A stretch of 64,000 nucleotides of DNA from Paenibacillus gyeongsangnamensis (GTDB taxonomy: Bacteria > Bacillota > Bacilli > Paenibacillales > NBRC-103111): contig NZ_JAQAGZ010000030.1 in NCBI RefSeq assembly GCF_027533625.1, positions 1 to 64,000 of the forward strand, in the 5' to 3' direction. Positions 1 through 9,571 of the stretch are shown in pieces. The notes beneath the pieces were generated by a model. That model had not been told where the DNA came from. It did not search any database and saw only the letters and a program-made list of their open reading frames with translations. The stretch's first letter is position 1; the number at the start of each line of letters is the position of its first letter. Position numbers and translations under genes: made by a program.

Positions 1-1
1 C

Positions 2-385
2 CTGAAAATGCAGGTCATTCCTGATGTCAAAGGCAGTACGCTCGTTGACTTTGCAACAAAGTACATCGAAGCTGGCTCAACGATAGCAAGCGATAAGTAT
101 AGCTCTTATAAAGTCTTGGCCAAGGAAGGCTTCCAGCATGAAGCCCACAAGTACGATCTGAAAGAAAATCCAGATCATCTGAGATGGCTTCACACGATTA
201 TTTCAAATGCAAAAGTTTTTATTGGCGGAACTTATCACGGATTAGATTCAAAACATTTACAGGCGTATCTCGATGAATTTTGCTATCGGTTTAACCGACG
301 TGAGGTCAAGAGTGAATTATTCAACCGGCTAGTTCATTGTTGTCTTTCGGCAACGACGATCACCTATCCTGAGCTAGTTGGATAA
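2..385 (+). mobile_element. IS1595/ISXO2-type transposase, C-terminal part (cut by window edge)
   Basis: The frame is open to the left edge, so the 5' part lies outside the window. The visible 127 codons show the late part of an ISXO2-like DDE transposase: a DKYSSY segment, then a WLHTIISNAK block, a GTYHG turn and a C-terminal FCYRFNRR signature. The family catalyses cut-and-paste transposition of the insertion sequence. The right inverted repeat of the element could not be identified with certainty but should lie shortly after the stop. The element probably interrupted the acetyltransferase-like fragment found on the other strand just downstream. Whether the complete element is functional cannot be judged from this fragment. 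Confidence 0.8.
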
Positions 386-398
386 TCAAATTATTTTA

Positions 399-566
399 TT
401 ATTTCTCAAGAGCAGAAATGTAAATGGGCAAGCCACTTTTAGTTGATAAACTTTCGTCAATCTTGGGGAAGACAACTTTTTTTACTTTAGGCCATTTTTC
501 TTTAACATATTCTGCAAGCTCAATTTGACGCTCAGGACACTCTTTTATGGATTTAATAACTAACAT
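399..566 (-). pseudogene. N-terminal fragment resembling a GNAT acetyltransferase
   Basis: A 55-codon reading frame starts MLVIKSIKECPER, continues through a VKEKWPKVKK stretch and a GLPIYISALEK end, and then stops. The K-x-x-x-ECPE start and the later LPI segment recall the first 50 residues of GNAT acetyltransferases, whose catalytic acetyl-CoA-binding part would follow. Nothing of that part remains: the fragment stops 14 bases from the transposase gene on the opposite strand. I infer that insertion of the IS element removed the rest. Identification is by memory of the N-terminal pattern only, so this could also be another small protein. Confidence 0.35.
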
Positions 567-680
567 CTAGCCGCCCCTTCTTGAGTTGGATATTTGAAAC
601 CATCAAAAAAACTTGGTAAAATAACCAAAAAGCTTGCAGCCGGATAGTGAATTTTTATAATTAACCGCCTTCCACTATAA

Positions 681-718
681 AGACCCCTTATTTAAATGAG
701 GGGTCTTCGCTGCTTTTT
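681..718 (+). terminator. Hairpin terminator candidate
   Basis: AGACCCCT (681-688) pairs with AGGGGTCT (699-706), and a run of T follows at 713-718. It reads as a rho-independent terminator on the plus strand, although the T run is several bases from the stem. Confidence 0.5.
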
Positions 719-1071
719 TATGCGGTTTCAGTTTGCTGCCTGATAGTGTTGTTTCCTTTAGTCGAATAACTCAAGACTATTATTCATTGTATAACCTAGA
801 CAATAAGTTAAATGTTGGATTTACTTCCCATGTTTCATATGGAATAAATTCCGTGCTTTTTAGGATGGTTCTTTGCCATGCACTTCTTTAAGTATATCAC
901 CTCCTGAACTGATCATTAATAAAAAATATTGACAAGCTATTAGCTGGAATAGCTTAATAACTCTCTGTATTTTTAAGCTTTATATTCGGCCAAATTCCGC
1001 CGTGGCAGCCGATTGACAAGAACTTGATGTCATAAATGACAAGAACTTTATTCTATTCCCGTCTGAGAAAA

Positions 1072-1098
1072 TAAAAAACATCGCCTAAGCGGCGATGT
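1072..1098 (-). terminator. Terminator of the sulfatase operon
   Basis: ACATCGCC (1078-1085) and GGCGATGT (1091-1098) form an 8-bp stem with a 5-base loop. The A run at 1073-1078 becomes a T run on the minus strand, directly downstream of the sulfatase gene that ends at 1182. Confidence 0.75.
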
Positions 1099-1181
1099 AA
1101 AAATCTAATATTGTCAGCCTGGATACATATTCATAAACATAATCACGGATTGATTTATTTTCATCGCTAAACCGGCATGAC

Positions 1182-2633
1182 CTACCCTCGAACCTTCTCC
1201 AGCTGCGGCCAATCCGCTTTGTCGGCATTGCTTTGCGTGGCACCGGGCGTACTGCGTCCGTTCTCGATATATGAAATGAGCAGTGACCGAAGCCGTTCTA
1301 CCACCTCAGGGTGCTGATCCCATACATTGCGGCGTTCCCCGATATCCAGCTCAAGATCGTACAGCTGGGTCGGCGGCAGGTCAGCCTCCTCCTTACCCGG
1401 TACAGGATCACTCCATCCGCCTGAGCCCGGACAAAGCTCAAGCTTCCAATTCCCTTGCCGTATGGAGAACGAACCGTCTATGGAATGGTGCACAACCGCT
1501 TCACGAAGCGGTGCAGCGGGTGGCTCCCCCAGCCATAACGGGAGATTGCTTACACTATCCTCGCCTGCACTATCAGGGAGCTTGTAACCGACCAGTTCCG
1601 CTGCCGTACGCATGAAATCGACGAGACATACCGTCTCGTCGCAGACGGCTCCCGCCGGAATGCGTGCCGGCCACTTAATAATTAGCGGAATGCGATGCCC
1701 GCCTTCAAATATATCCGCCTTCGTGCCGCGGAATATATAGCTTGGATTGTGCCCGTGCTGCGCGAGCTCCGGATAATTGGCCTTCGGCGAGCAGCCGTTG
1801 TCGCTTGTAAAGATGACGATCGTATTATCGCTTAATCCCAGATCTTCCAGCTTGGCATTGATTTGTCCGACAACATCGTCGCACATTAATACAAAATCAC
1901 CATATATATTGGTGCCTGATTTCCCCTTAAATTCATAGGACGGAAGGATTGGCGTATGCGGAGCCGTGAGCGGAAAGTAGATGTAGAACGGCTCCTCCCG
2001 ATACGCCTTCAGCGTGTTCAAGACTTTCTGTGTCAATGTCTGCAGCACCTGCTCATGCTTGAAGTCCGGCGCGGTGGGACCTGAACGCCACATCATCATG
2101 GAATCGCGGTTCTCCGTCACCTTATCCGGCAATGCCGTCACCCGATCGTTCTCGATATACACATACGGCGCCATATCCAAGGAGGCGCTGATGCCGAAGA
2201 AATAATCAAAGCCATATTCCGTCGGTCCTCCGCCTACCGGTTGGGTAAAATCGACATCCTCCTTGTTCTCGCCATTGCGGGCCCAATCCAGACCGAGATG
2301 CCATTTGCCGATGCAGGCTGTCCGGTAGCCGGCCTCCTTCAGCATCGAAGCCACAGTCATGCGCCCCCGCTCAATTAGCGGAGCATCATAGCCGAACAGC
2401 ACGGACCGCTTTAACGTGGAGCGCCAATTGTATCTCCCGGTGAGGATACTGTATCGTGATGGCGTACAGACGGCCGAGGACGAATGCGCATCCGTGAACG
2501 CCATCCCCTCGCGGGCCATCCGGTCAAGATATTGCGTATTCAATTTTGATTGTTCATTCAAATAAGAGATATCTCCATATCCCATATCGTCAGCCAAAAT
2601 GTAGACAATATTCGGCCGGTTTGCGATCGTCAT
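1182..2633 (-). CDS. Cys-type sulfatase, alkaline-phosphatase superfamily
   Basis: Predicted arylsulfatase-type enzyme (483 residues) that would remove sulfate esters, probably from an imported sugar. Metal ligands D15/D16 lie in LADDMGYGD. The C-T-P-S-R core with Cys56, the residue converted to formylglycine, is followed by LTGR. GKWHLG (K110, H112), H226, TSDNG (D278, N279) and RGTK (K305) complete the active-site set. There is no signal peptide, so it should act in the cytoplasm. It is the last gene of the leftward operon of regulator, binding protein and permeases, 45 bases after the permease, with AAGGAGAGG before the ATG. No maturase is encoded nearby. Substrate is unknown; the link to the transporter suggests a sulfated glycan fragment. 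Confidence 0.92.
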   Translation of the reverse strand: MTIANRPNIVYILADDMGYGDISYLNEQSKLNTQYLDRMAREGMAFTDAHSSSAVCTPSRYSILTGRYNWRSTLKRSVLFGYDAPLIERGRMTVASMLKEAGYRTACIGKWHLGLDWARNGENKEDVDFTQPVGGGPTEYGFDYFFGISASLDMAPYVYIENDRVTALPDKVTENRDSMMMWRSGPTAPDFKHEQVLQTLTQKVLNTLKAYREEPFYIYFPLTAPHTPILPSYEFKGKSGTNIYGDFVLMCDDVVGQINAKLEDLGLSDNTIVIFTSDNGCSPKANYPELAQHGHNPSYIFRGTKADIFEGGHRIPLIIKWPARIPAGAVCDETVCLVDFMRTAAELVGYKLPDSAGEDSVSNLPLWLGEPPAAPLREAVVHHSIDGSFSIRQGNWKLELCPGSGGWSDPVPGKEEADLPPTQLYDLELDIGERRNVWDQHPEVVERLRSLLISYIENGRSTPGATQSNADKADWPQLEKVRG

Positions 2634-2678
2634 CCGGAACCTCTCCTTCGATTATCAGTGTATACGTGATGCCCCGTA

Positions 2679-3551
2679 CTACCCTTTAACGGAGCCTAAC
2701 AGCACGCCTTGTGCAAAATGCTTTTGCAAGAACGGATAAACGAGCATGATCGGGACGGTCGATATGACGATAACCGCCATCTTAACCGTTTGACCGGGCG
2801 GAACGACATCCGACCCTCCCGTGCTCTCAAAAACGCCGGAGGAAATAATAACAACCTGCCGAAGCAGCACTTGAATCGGCCATTTACCGGAATCGTTAAT
2901 AAACATAATGGCATGAAAAAAGGTGTTCCAGTGCATCACCGCATAAAACAGCGAGAACGTTGCGATAGCCGGAAGCGATAGTGGAAGCACGATTCGAAAC
3001 AGGATTTGCAGCTCGTTACAGCCGTCGATTTTCGCAGACTCCTCAATGCCGTCGGGCAGCTGCTGGAAGAAGTTTTTCAAAATGATTAAATAGAACGGAC
3101 TGATGGCGACGGGAAGCATAAGCGACCAAAGGGAGTTGATCAGCCCCAGACCCTTGATCACCAGAAACAAGGGAATGATGCCGCCGTTGAACAGCATCGT
3201 GAAGAGCACCCCCAGCATGATGACGCGGCGGTGACGCAAGTCGCGGCGGGCAAGCGGATACGCCATCGTTACCGTAAAGAATAAATTCACCACCGTACCG
3301 ACCACGGTAACATAGATGCTGACCAGCAGGCTCGAAACGAACGTACTGGAGGAAAAAATAAACGTATACGCATCAAACGATAACTGGGTCGGAAATAAAA
3401 GTAACGTCTTATTCAAATATTCACTGGGAGAAGCGAACGACCCCGCGATAATATACAGAAATGGGATGGCTGTTACCAGGGCGAGAATAAACAGCGTCCC
3501 GTAAATCGCCACGTCAATGATCCGGTAGGACAAGGCTTTAGATTCGATCAA
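2679..3551 (-). CDS. Carbohydrate ABC transporter permease, LplC/YtcP type
   Basis: Inner-membrane permease (290 residues, about six transmembrane helices) of the CUT1 group. The cytoplasmic EAA loop that docks the ATPase is visible as EESAKIDGCNELQ followed by IVLPLSLP, and the C-terminus LLGSVKG is typical of the family. The start is TTG at 3549-3551, preceded at 9 bases by AAGGAG, which lies inside the end of the upstream permease gene. It should pair with that permease (broken by a frameshift) to form the channel. No ATPase gene is present, as is common for systems energised by a shared MsmX-type protein. Confidence 0.9.
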   Translation of the reverse strand: MIESKALSYRIIDVAIYGTLFILALVTAIPFLYIIAGSFASPSEYLNKTLLLFPTQLSFDAYTFIFSSSTFVSSLLVSIYVTVVGTVVNLFFTVTMAYPLARRDLRHRRVIMLGVLFTMLFNGGIIPLFLVIKGLGLINSLWSLMLPVAISPFYLIILKNFFQQLPDGIEESAKIDGCNELQILFRIVLPLSLPAIATFSLFYAVMHWNTFFHAIMFINDSGKWPIQVLLRQVVIISSGVFESTGGSDVVPPGQTVKMAVIVISTVPIMLVYPFLQKHFAQGVLLGSVKG

Positions 3552-3552
3552 T

Positions 3553-4505
3553 CTAATACACTCCTTCCTCTCCGAGCCGTTTCGCGCAATAATTTGCGCC
3601 CGCGAGCATGATGAGGCCGATTGCAGATTTGAATAAGCCTATGGCAGTGCTGTAGCTATAGCGGCCCTCCTGCAGGCCAAGCCGGTAGACATAGGTGTCA
3701 AACACCTCGCCGACTTCACGGTTCGTTGCATTCAGGCTTAAGAAAATTTGCTCGAAGCCGGTATCCAGGAAGTTGCCCAGTCGCAGAATCAGCAGAATCA
3801 CGATGGTGCTTCGGATGGCGGGAAGAGTCACATGCCATAGCTGCCGGAACCGGCCCGCGCCATCCATACGCGCAGCTTCATAGAGCTGGGGATCGACGCC
3901 GGCGATCGCAGCGAGAAAAATGATCGTGCCCCACCCGCTTTCCTTCCAAACAATTTCCGACAGGATCATGCTTCGAAACCACCCCGTACTCGTGAGGAAC
4001 GGAATTTTGTCCCCGCCGAGCCAGGCGATCAATTCATTCACTAAGCCGCCTTCCGTAGTAAAGAAAATGTAGGCGATGCCGATGACGATCACCCACGACA
4101 CAAAATGCGGTACATAGACGACCGTTTGCACGAACCGCTTGTAAAGCGAATGTCTGACCTCATGCAGCAGCAGCGCAACGATAATCGGCAGCGGGAGTAG
4201 AACACGATGTTATAAACAGCAAGAATCAGTGTATTGCGAAACAGCATTGAAAATGCCGGATCGGTAAGGAACATTTCAAAATGCTCGAGCCCTACCCAGG
4301 GGCTCCCCATTAAACCGACAAAGGGTTGATAATCCTTGAACGCAATAATAATGCCCCACATCGGGACGTATTTGAACAATATGAAGTACAAAATTCCAGG
4401 CAGCAGCAACAGGTACAGACAGCGATTCTTCACGTAGTAGCCAAACCGGGATGAACCCGGCTTGACTACCGCCGAAGTGACCGCCGCCTTCAACGTTTGG
4501 CTCAA
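3553..4505 (-). pseudogene. Carbohydrate ABC transporter permease, LplB type, frameshifted
   Basis: The first about 105 codons (from a TTG start at 4505 with AAAGGAGG seven bases upstream) encode the normal LplB N-terminus with LLLLPGILYFILFKYVPMWG. At about 4197-4201 the frame breaks. The natural continuation LPLPIIVALLLHEVRH, then YVPHFVSWVIV and the EAA loop YEAARMDGAGRF, is in another frame that runs to 3553. One missing base explains the whole lesion. Joined, the product would be about 317 residues, the usual length. The equivalent gene of the second transporter block is intact. The lesion may be real inactivation or a sequencing error; the nearby TAG in the binding protein makes real decay more likely. 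Confidence 0.85.
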
Positions 4506-4539
4506 GCAGCTCCCTCCTTTTGTGTGGCTGGACTATCTG

Positions 4540-6057
4540 TTATTTCCGGTTGGCTTGAGCTGAATCGTACTGCTTCTGGAAATCCTCGATCAATTGGTCG
4601 CCGCGGTTCGTGCGCCACTTCTGGATTGCCGCCTTCCAGCCGTTCTCGTCAAGCTCGCCGATAATATATTTCGTCCGGGCATCCTCGATAATTTTGTCGT
4701 CCACAATCAGCTTGGAGGTAAACGGAAACGCCGGGTCGGAGACATACGTTATATCCTAGTCCTGCTCTGCTTTTGTAATCCGCTCGTCTAAAGGCGTCAA
4801 GCCTACGGCAATGCGGTCGCTGATTCCGTCAGCAACCATAATCCAGCGGAGCGGAATGACCTCGTCGCTGAATTTTTCCGGGTTGATCACGACGGGCTTG
4901 CCGTTTTCCATTTTATAATGCTTACCTTCGATGCCCAATTTCACAAGTGTCCGCATCTTGTCGTCCGCCAGCTTCTCGAAGAATGCGAGGATACTCTTCA
5001 GCTGAGCCTCGCTCTTCACTCTGCTCTTCGGGAACATGAAGACGCCGTTGTAACCTCCGCCCGCCTGCTTATAATACTTGCCGTCCGCGCTTTTAATTTT
5101 ATAGATGAAATCCAGATTCGCATTCGGATTAGCCTTCTGCAGCGGCGTATGCCATCCGTTCGAAAACTGCGCGAACGCGCCGGCATATCCGCCGCCACGG
5201 CCCTTGCCCAAATAATCGAGCATTTGGTTTTGCTTGGTTACCGGGAAATCTTGGTTAATGAGCTTCTCCTGATACAGCTTACGTGTAAAATCCATCGCTT
5301 TCTTATATTCATCGGTCATAAACTCGGGGACGAGCTTACCGTTCTTGACAGCCCATTTGTTGGGACCGCCCATCCAGATCTTAACCCGGTTGAAGATGTT
5401 GCTGCTGTCATCCTCAATCAGCCCGAACGTATCGTCCTTGCCGTTCTTATCCGGATCCTTCTGTGTGAAGGCTTTCATCATGTCGTACAGCTCATCGAGC
5501 GTAGTCGGGGGCTTCATCCCAAGGCTATCCAGCCAATCCTTGCGGTAAATGAGTGCGGATTCGCTAAGGTCGCGTGCGGAAGGTATGCCGTACACCTTGC
5601 CGTTCTGAGATACGTTATAAAAACGAACGTCGCCAACCGCCATGGAAATATTCGGATAGTTTTTCAGGTAGGGACCGATCTCCCAGAACGCGCCTGATTT
5701 CACGGCGGAAACGATGTTGTCCGCCCGATCGCCGGAGACAAGGATGACTTGAGGAACATTGCCTGCGGCAAGCGTTGTATTCACTTTCTCGTCATAGGAT
5801 GGACTTGGCGCCCAACTGATCTCCAGCTTCGTATGGGTGTAATCCTCGATCGCTTTGAAGGCCTCCGCAGCTTTGGTCGGTGGCTCGGTGCTGTAGTACT
5901 TGAGCAGCATACTAATTTTGAGTGGCTCGTTCTTCACCTCGGCGGACACAGCCGAATCTTTCCCGGTACCTGAGGAGCCGGTTTGGCAGCCTGCAAGAAG
6001 TACCGCTCCCCCAGCCAGTAAAGCCGCCACATTTTTCAGCTTCACATAGTCTTTCAA
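4540..6057 (-). pseudogene. Extracellular sugar-binding lipoprotein, LipO/YtcQ type, with in-frame TAG
   Basis: Solute-binding protein of a CUT1 transporter. The start is TTG at 6057 after GAGGGGGA. A lipoprotein signal ends in LLAGC with Cys24 as the lipidation site. The family-typical DPDKNGKDDT loop lies in the middle. The frame reaches a TAG at 4756-4758 after 433 codons, but the same frame continues for 71 codons (DITYVSDPAFPF ... WKAAIQKWRTNRGDQ) to a TAA at 4540-4542. That tail is what the family normally carries at the C-terminus, and the full length (about 505 codons) matches the 510-residue paralogue at 9572-11104. The TAG is therefore a nonsense mutation, a sequencing error or, least likely, read through. 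Confidence 0.88.
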
Positions 6058-6191
6058 TCGAATTCCCCCTCATTTGAAATTATCAGGCACACGCTCAGAT
6101 TATCCGGCAGCCCATTTATCCGTCATCAATCTTTGGGGGGTTATCCTATCTTACTTCGTCCATCAATCATTGCAGGACCTCATCAATCATT

Positions 6192-8450
6192 TCAGACTTG
6201 AAACTTCGTACGGTATTCGGAGGGCGTCATCGTCTCCATCTTGCGAAAATATCTGCTGAAATTTTGAATATTGCTGTACTGCAGCTTCTCGGCGATTTCG
6301 GACACCGACATCTCCGTGTATGCGAGCCATTCCTTGGCCAGCTTGAGCCGGTAATGGGCGACATAATCACTGAAACTGACTCCCGTCTCCTTGCGGAACA
6401 CCCTCTTAATATAATCGGGGCTGTAATGAAGTTGAGCGGAGCAAATTTCCAAGCTGATCGGCTTGTCATAATAGGTTTCAATCAATCGGATGACATCGGC
6501 TGATATACTCCGATATTGGTTGGTAAGCCTCTCTTCATATTGCCGGCATAGAGGCGTCAGTACTTGGTGCTCGAACCAATATTCCGTCTCCTTGGCCGTC
6601 TTGAGCTCCATAATGGTGCCCTGCAGGGACTTGCTATCCGTTGCAAAAGCTAGCGCCGCCTCCGAGGAGCCGAGCACCTCGCGGGCAATATCCATCACGA
6701 CAAGCAGCAGCGCGAGCCGGTCATCCTGCTGGGTTCGGCTGCCTTCCACCAAATGGCTGAGCAGCAGCCGGAAGGCGGCTTTGGCCGTTGTATCATCGCC
6801 CATTTTGATGGCCTGGGTCAGCTCCCGTTTATGCTCCTCCACCCTCGTCGGCGGCCGGCTGCGCGAAGGCTCAAGATCGTCTATGTAAAGTAATGCGCCG
6901 CCCCCGACCCTCATCCTATATTTCAATGCCTCCACGCTTTCCCTGTATGCCGCAGCACATCGGGCCATAGCGTAGAAGATTCGGCTCAAGCCGATGCTGA
7001 CGCTAAGCTGTAAAAACCGCTCCACCTGCTCCTGTATGATCTTGACGTACTCGAACACCAGCTTCAGGAACGTATCCTGCGAGGAATCGTCGAAGCGCAA
7101 TATCACAACGAGCAAGTGCTGATAGGAGAACTGGTGATACAGCCGGTTTTGAGGGACGATCTCCTGAATCATATTGCTGATGCCATATAGAAGAAGGTGA
7201 TAATCCTGCTCGTTGTACCTAGTCTCGGCCAGTGTATCGATATCGATCGCCATGACGCACAGCTGCTTCCAATCCGAAGGCAAGCCGTATAATGCGATTT
7301 TCTGATCAAGCTCCCGTTCCTGCAGCTTGCCTTGAATCAGCTCAATCAAGAAAAGATCACGCAGCTGTACCGTCTGCGATTGCATCCGATGGCTTAGATG
7401 CTCTTCCGTATAACGAAGAGAGTTGAACTCTTGCGCAATCGTCTCCAGCTCATCATAAGTGCGTTTTCGTTCAGGGCGTATCTTCGCCCTTTGGACTGCT
7501 TCATATAACTTTCGGACCGGTACATAAAGCGTTCGGGTCATAATTAAGGATACGACTGTCATACAGAGCAATACGGAAATACAAGTATAAAAAGCAAGCC
7601 AGCCGATCCCGGCCGATTCCTTAGCCATCTGACTGCGGCTGACCGTTGAAACGTAGGTCCACCGGTTCAGCGCCGATTTTCGGTAAAACAACCATTCTTG
7701 GTTAGCCTCCGTACCGGCAATAACGCCGTAAACGTCAGTCTCAGACGTCAGCTTCACTTCCGCCAGCTGATGGAGCTCACTTGTGCCGATCCCTCCGCTT
7801 GAGCGAATAATCGGCTGCTGCTTGGCGTCGAGCACCTGGAATTTCCCGAGGCTCGAATGATCGGTCATCCACCGGTTAACATCGTCCGCCAGCATCTCCA
7901 CCACCAGTAGTCCTTCAGGCTCGCTGAAGGAATCCGGAATCGGGTAAGCGAAGACGATCATTTCGGCGGGCGAGCCATTCGGTAATTCGATTTGGTTTAA
8001 CGTCCAGGGCTCCACTTCCCGCATGCGTTTATAATCATCAAACCGTCCGCTATTGAGGTTAAAGCCGGTATTATCGATGAGCCAGTTGCCGTTAAATCCG
8101 AGCAATAAAGCATTATGAATCGGCAGATCAATCGTCTGCAGCCGATTCAAATCCTGCTCGAGCTCGCGGATAAACGCAAAATCCCGATGCGACAGCGTAT
8201 CACGTACGGCAAGCAGCACCCGCTGCGATTGTGCAAGCTGAAATACCTGCCTCTCCACGGAGCGAAGCATGCTCTCCGCACGCATCTGGTACTGCTGCAG
8301 CACCCGTTCATTGGCAGAACGAGCCTGCTCCTCCGTCATTGAAAGCGATTTCAAATAGGAAAGCCAGCCAAGAATGGCTACAGAAAGCGCAGCAACACAA
8401 ATATTCGCAAGCACCAGCTTCAGCCAAAAGGAAGGAAAGCTCAGCTTCAT
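6192..8450 (-). CDS. Membrane-anchored AraC-family regulator (YtdP type)
   Basis: About 752 residues. A transmembrane helix lies near residues 10-33, an extracellular sensing domain follows, then a second helix (about 285-308), a long cytoplasmic region and a C-terminal AraC double helix-turn-helix (last 100 residues, with SPDYIKRVFRKETG and YSNIQNFSRYFRK). This architecture matches B. subtilis YtdP, which sits next to ytcQ/ytcP. It should sense an extracellular ligand and activate the adjoining transporter-sulfatase operon. The ATG at 8450 is preferred over the GTG just before it because GGAAGGGG lies seven bases upstream. The binding protein starts 134 bases downstream, so the genes may share a transcript or have a separate promoter. 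Confidence 0.88.
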   Translation of the reverse strand: MKLSFPSFWLKLVLANICVAALSVAILGWLSYLKSLSMTEEQARSANERVLQQYQMRAESMLRSVERQVFQLAQSQRVLLAVRDTLSHRDFAFIRELEQDLNRLQTIDLPIHNALLLGFNGNWLIDNTGFNLNSGRFDDYKRMREVEPWTLNQIELPNGSPAEMIVFAYPIPDSFSEPEGLLVVEMLADDVNRWMTDHSSLGKFQVLDAKQQPIIRSSGGIGTSELHQLAEVKLTSETDVYGVIAGTEANQEWLFYRKSALNRWTYVSTVSRSQMAKESAGIGWLAFYTCISVLLCMTVVSLIMTRTLYVPVRKLYEAVQRAKIRPERKRTYDELETIAQEFNSLRYTEEHLSHRMQSQTVQLRDLFLIELIQGKLQERELDQKIALYGLPSDWKQLCVMAIDIDTLAETRYNEQDYHLLLYGISNMIQEIVPQNRLYHQFSYQHLLVVILRFDDSSQDTFLKLVFEYVKIIQEQVERFLQLSVSIGLSRIFYAMARCAAAYRESVEALKYRMRVGGGALLYIDDLEPSRSRPPTRVEEHKRELTQAIKMGDDTTAKAAFRLLLSHLVEGSRTQQDDRLALLLVVMDIAREVLGSSEAALAFATDSKSLQGTIMELKTAKETEYWFEHQVLTPLCRQYEERLTNQYRSISADVIRLIETYYDKPISLEICSAQLHYSPDYIKRVFRKETGVSFSDYVAHYRLKLAKEWLAYTEMSVSEIAEKLQYSNIQNFSRYFRKMETMTPSEYRTKFQV

Positions 8451-8669
8451 CACAATACCCCTTCCATAAGCTTTGTCAAATTCCTACGGATTCTCGTCTA
8501 CTCTAAATTTTATTAATATTCTGAAAACGAAATAAATATCTAAAGCTCAGTTAAATTTGGACAATCCTAAGGAATACTTTAAATGCCGTATTCCTTATTC
8601 ATCTAAATACATCATCCAGGATACGATATTTAACTTGCAAAGTTTTAATGAAAACGAATAGGATCATGA

Positions 8670-8702
8670 AAAAGGTAAAACCCGGCCCGGGTTTTACCTT
8701 TT
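8670..8702. terminator. Strong bidirectional terminator
   Basis: A nearly continuous palindrome: AAAAGGTAAAACCCGG (8670-8685) against CCGGGTTTTACCTTTT (8687-8702). A/T runs flank both sides. It lies downstream of the PhyH gene (minus strand) and insulates the AraC-regulated operon. The rest of 8451-8725 shows only AT-rich sequence and a weak CcpA-like TGAAAACG stretch at 8522. Confidence 0.8.
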
Positions 8703-8725
8703 CAAATAAGCGGTATTGACATGAC

Positions 8726-9556
8726 CTATTTATAAATCTCTTGACCAAATTCGGTACCAAGCCATGACGACTTCAGCGGCACCATAGATTCTTCGGGAAC
8801 GTAATATTTGAAACAATTGCTGCTGATGTCGCCGAGGAGCTGACGCCGGATCGGATCAGCCTTCTCCAACAATTTCTCCGATGCCTTGTGATAATCGATG
8901 GGACGCATCCAGATCGGACTGTACCCGATGAAGAGCTGCCTTCTGGTATGATCAGAACGGTTGGGAGCTCCGGCGTGCCAAAGATTTTGCGGAAAAATGA
9001 ACACGTCCCCCGGATTGCCGCATACTTGAAGCTCCCCTTCGACGGGCACATCCACATTCGTTTGGACCGGGGTAAAGCCGGCCTTCAAGTGGCTTCCGGG
9101 GATGATTTTTGTATTTCCACGATCGGGCCCGGACATGTCGCTTAAGATGTAGCAGATTTTCACGTAATACATTGAAGTAAGTCCATTGATGCTAGGAAAC
9201 TCAGGGTGCGGACCGTCCTGATGCCAATGGATGAAGCTCTGTGAATCGGTCTTGATATCGTTCGGGTTCGGCCTCCGTACGGTTAAATGCGAAATGTGAA
9301 GCTGGATATTGTATCCCAAAATATTAACCATTAGAGGCAGCAGCGCCGGTTCATCCATCAGGTCCGCAATTTCCGGATGCCTCTCCACGCTGTTATAAAT
9401 ATTGTAGGAAAGCGCCTCCGGTTCACCGGCCAGGATTTCATCGATGGCCCGATTGAGCCTCGCGACCTTCTCCTCCGGCACGACGTTCCGCAGGATCAAA
9501 TAACCGTCCTGATGAAATTGCCGGACCAATTCAGCGATTTCAAGCTGCTGTGTCAT
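8726..9556 (-). CDS. Phytanoyl-CoA dioxygenase (PhyH) family protein
   Basis: Predicted Fe(II)/2-oxoglutarate-dependent dioxygenase of 276 residues. The metal triad is visible as H112-x-D114 in HWHQDGP and distal H194 in LWHAGAPN. R205 in HTRRQLF is the likely 2-oxoglutarate-binding arginine. It begins 15 bases after the binding-protein gene with a GAGGGGGA ribosome site and is the last gene before the terminator at 8670-8702. In soil Bacillales such enzymes are often coupled to sugar transporters, where they may oxidise an unusual imported compound; the substrate cannot be read from sequence. Confidence 0.88.
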   Translation of the reverse strand: MTQQLEIAELVRQFHQDGYLILRNVVPEEKVARLNRAIDEILAGEPEALSYNIYNSVERHPEIADLMDEPALLPLMVNILGYNIQLHISHLTVRRPNPNDIKTDSQSFIHWHQDGPHPEFPSINGLTSMYYVKICYILSDMSGPDRGNTKIIPGSHLKAGFTPVQTNVDVPVEGELQVCGNPGDVFIFPQNLWHAGAPNRSDHTRRQLFIGYSPIWMRPIDYHKASEKLLEKADPIRRQLLGDISSNCFKYYVPEESMVPLKSSWLGTEFGQEIYK

Positions 9557-9571
9557 CGGATCTTCCCCCTC

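Larger units (their letters stand above)
567..1181. other. Long intergenic region without a recognisable gene
   Basis: No convincing gene. It holds two terminator-like hairpins (described separately) and a 7-bp inverted repeat, AAGCTAT at 934-940 and ATAGCTT at 949-955. On the minus strand a strong AGGAGGTG (898-905) lies 18 bases before an ATG that opens only 14 codons, too far and too short to call a gene. The region may be the remains of a regulator binding site and lost gene start. Confidence 0.5.

Noticed and set aside
837..905. Strong AGGAGGTG on the minus strand followed by an ATG
   Set aside because: The spacing is 18 bases and the frame has only 14 codons, so I do not call a gene.
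4918..5697. Long plus-strand frame of 259 codons opposite the damaged binding protein
   Set aside because: Antisense shadow of a recognised gene; same for the 276-codon frame at 10028-10858.
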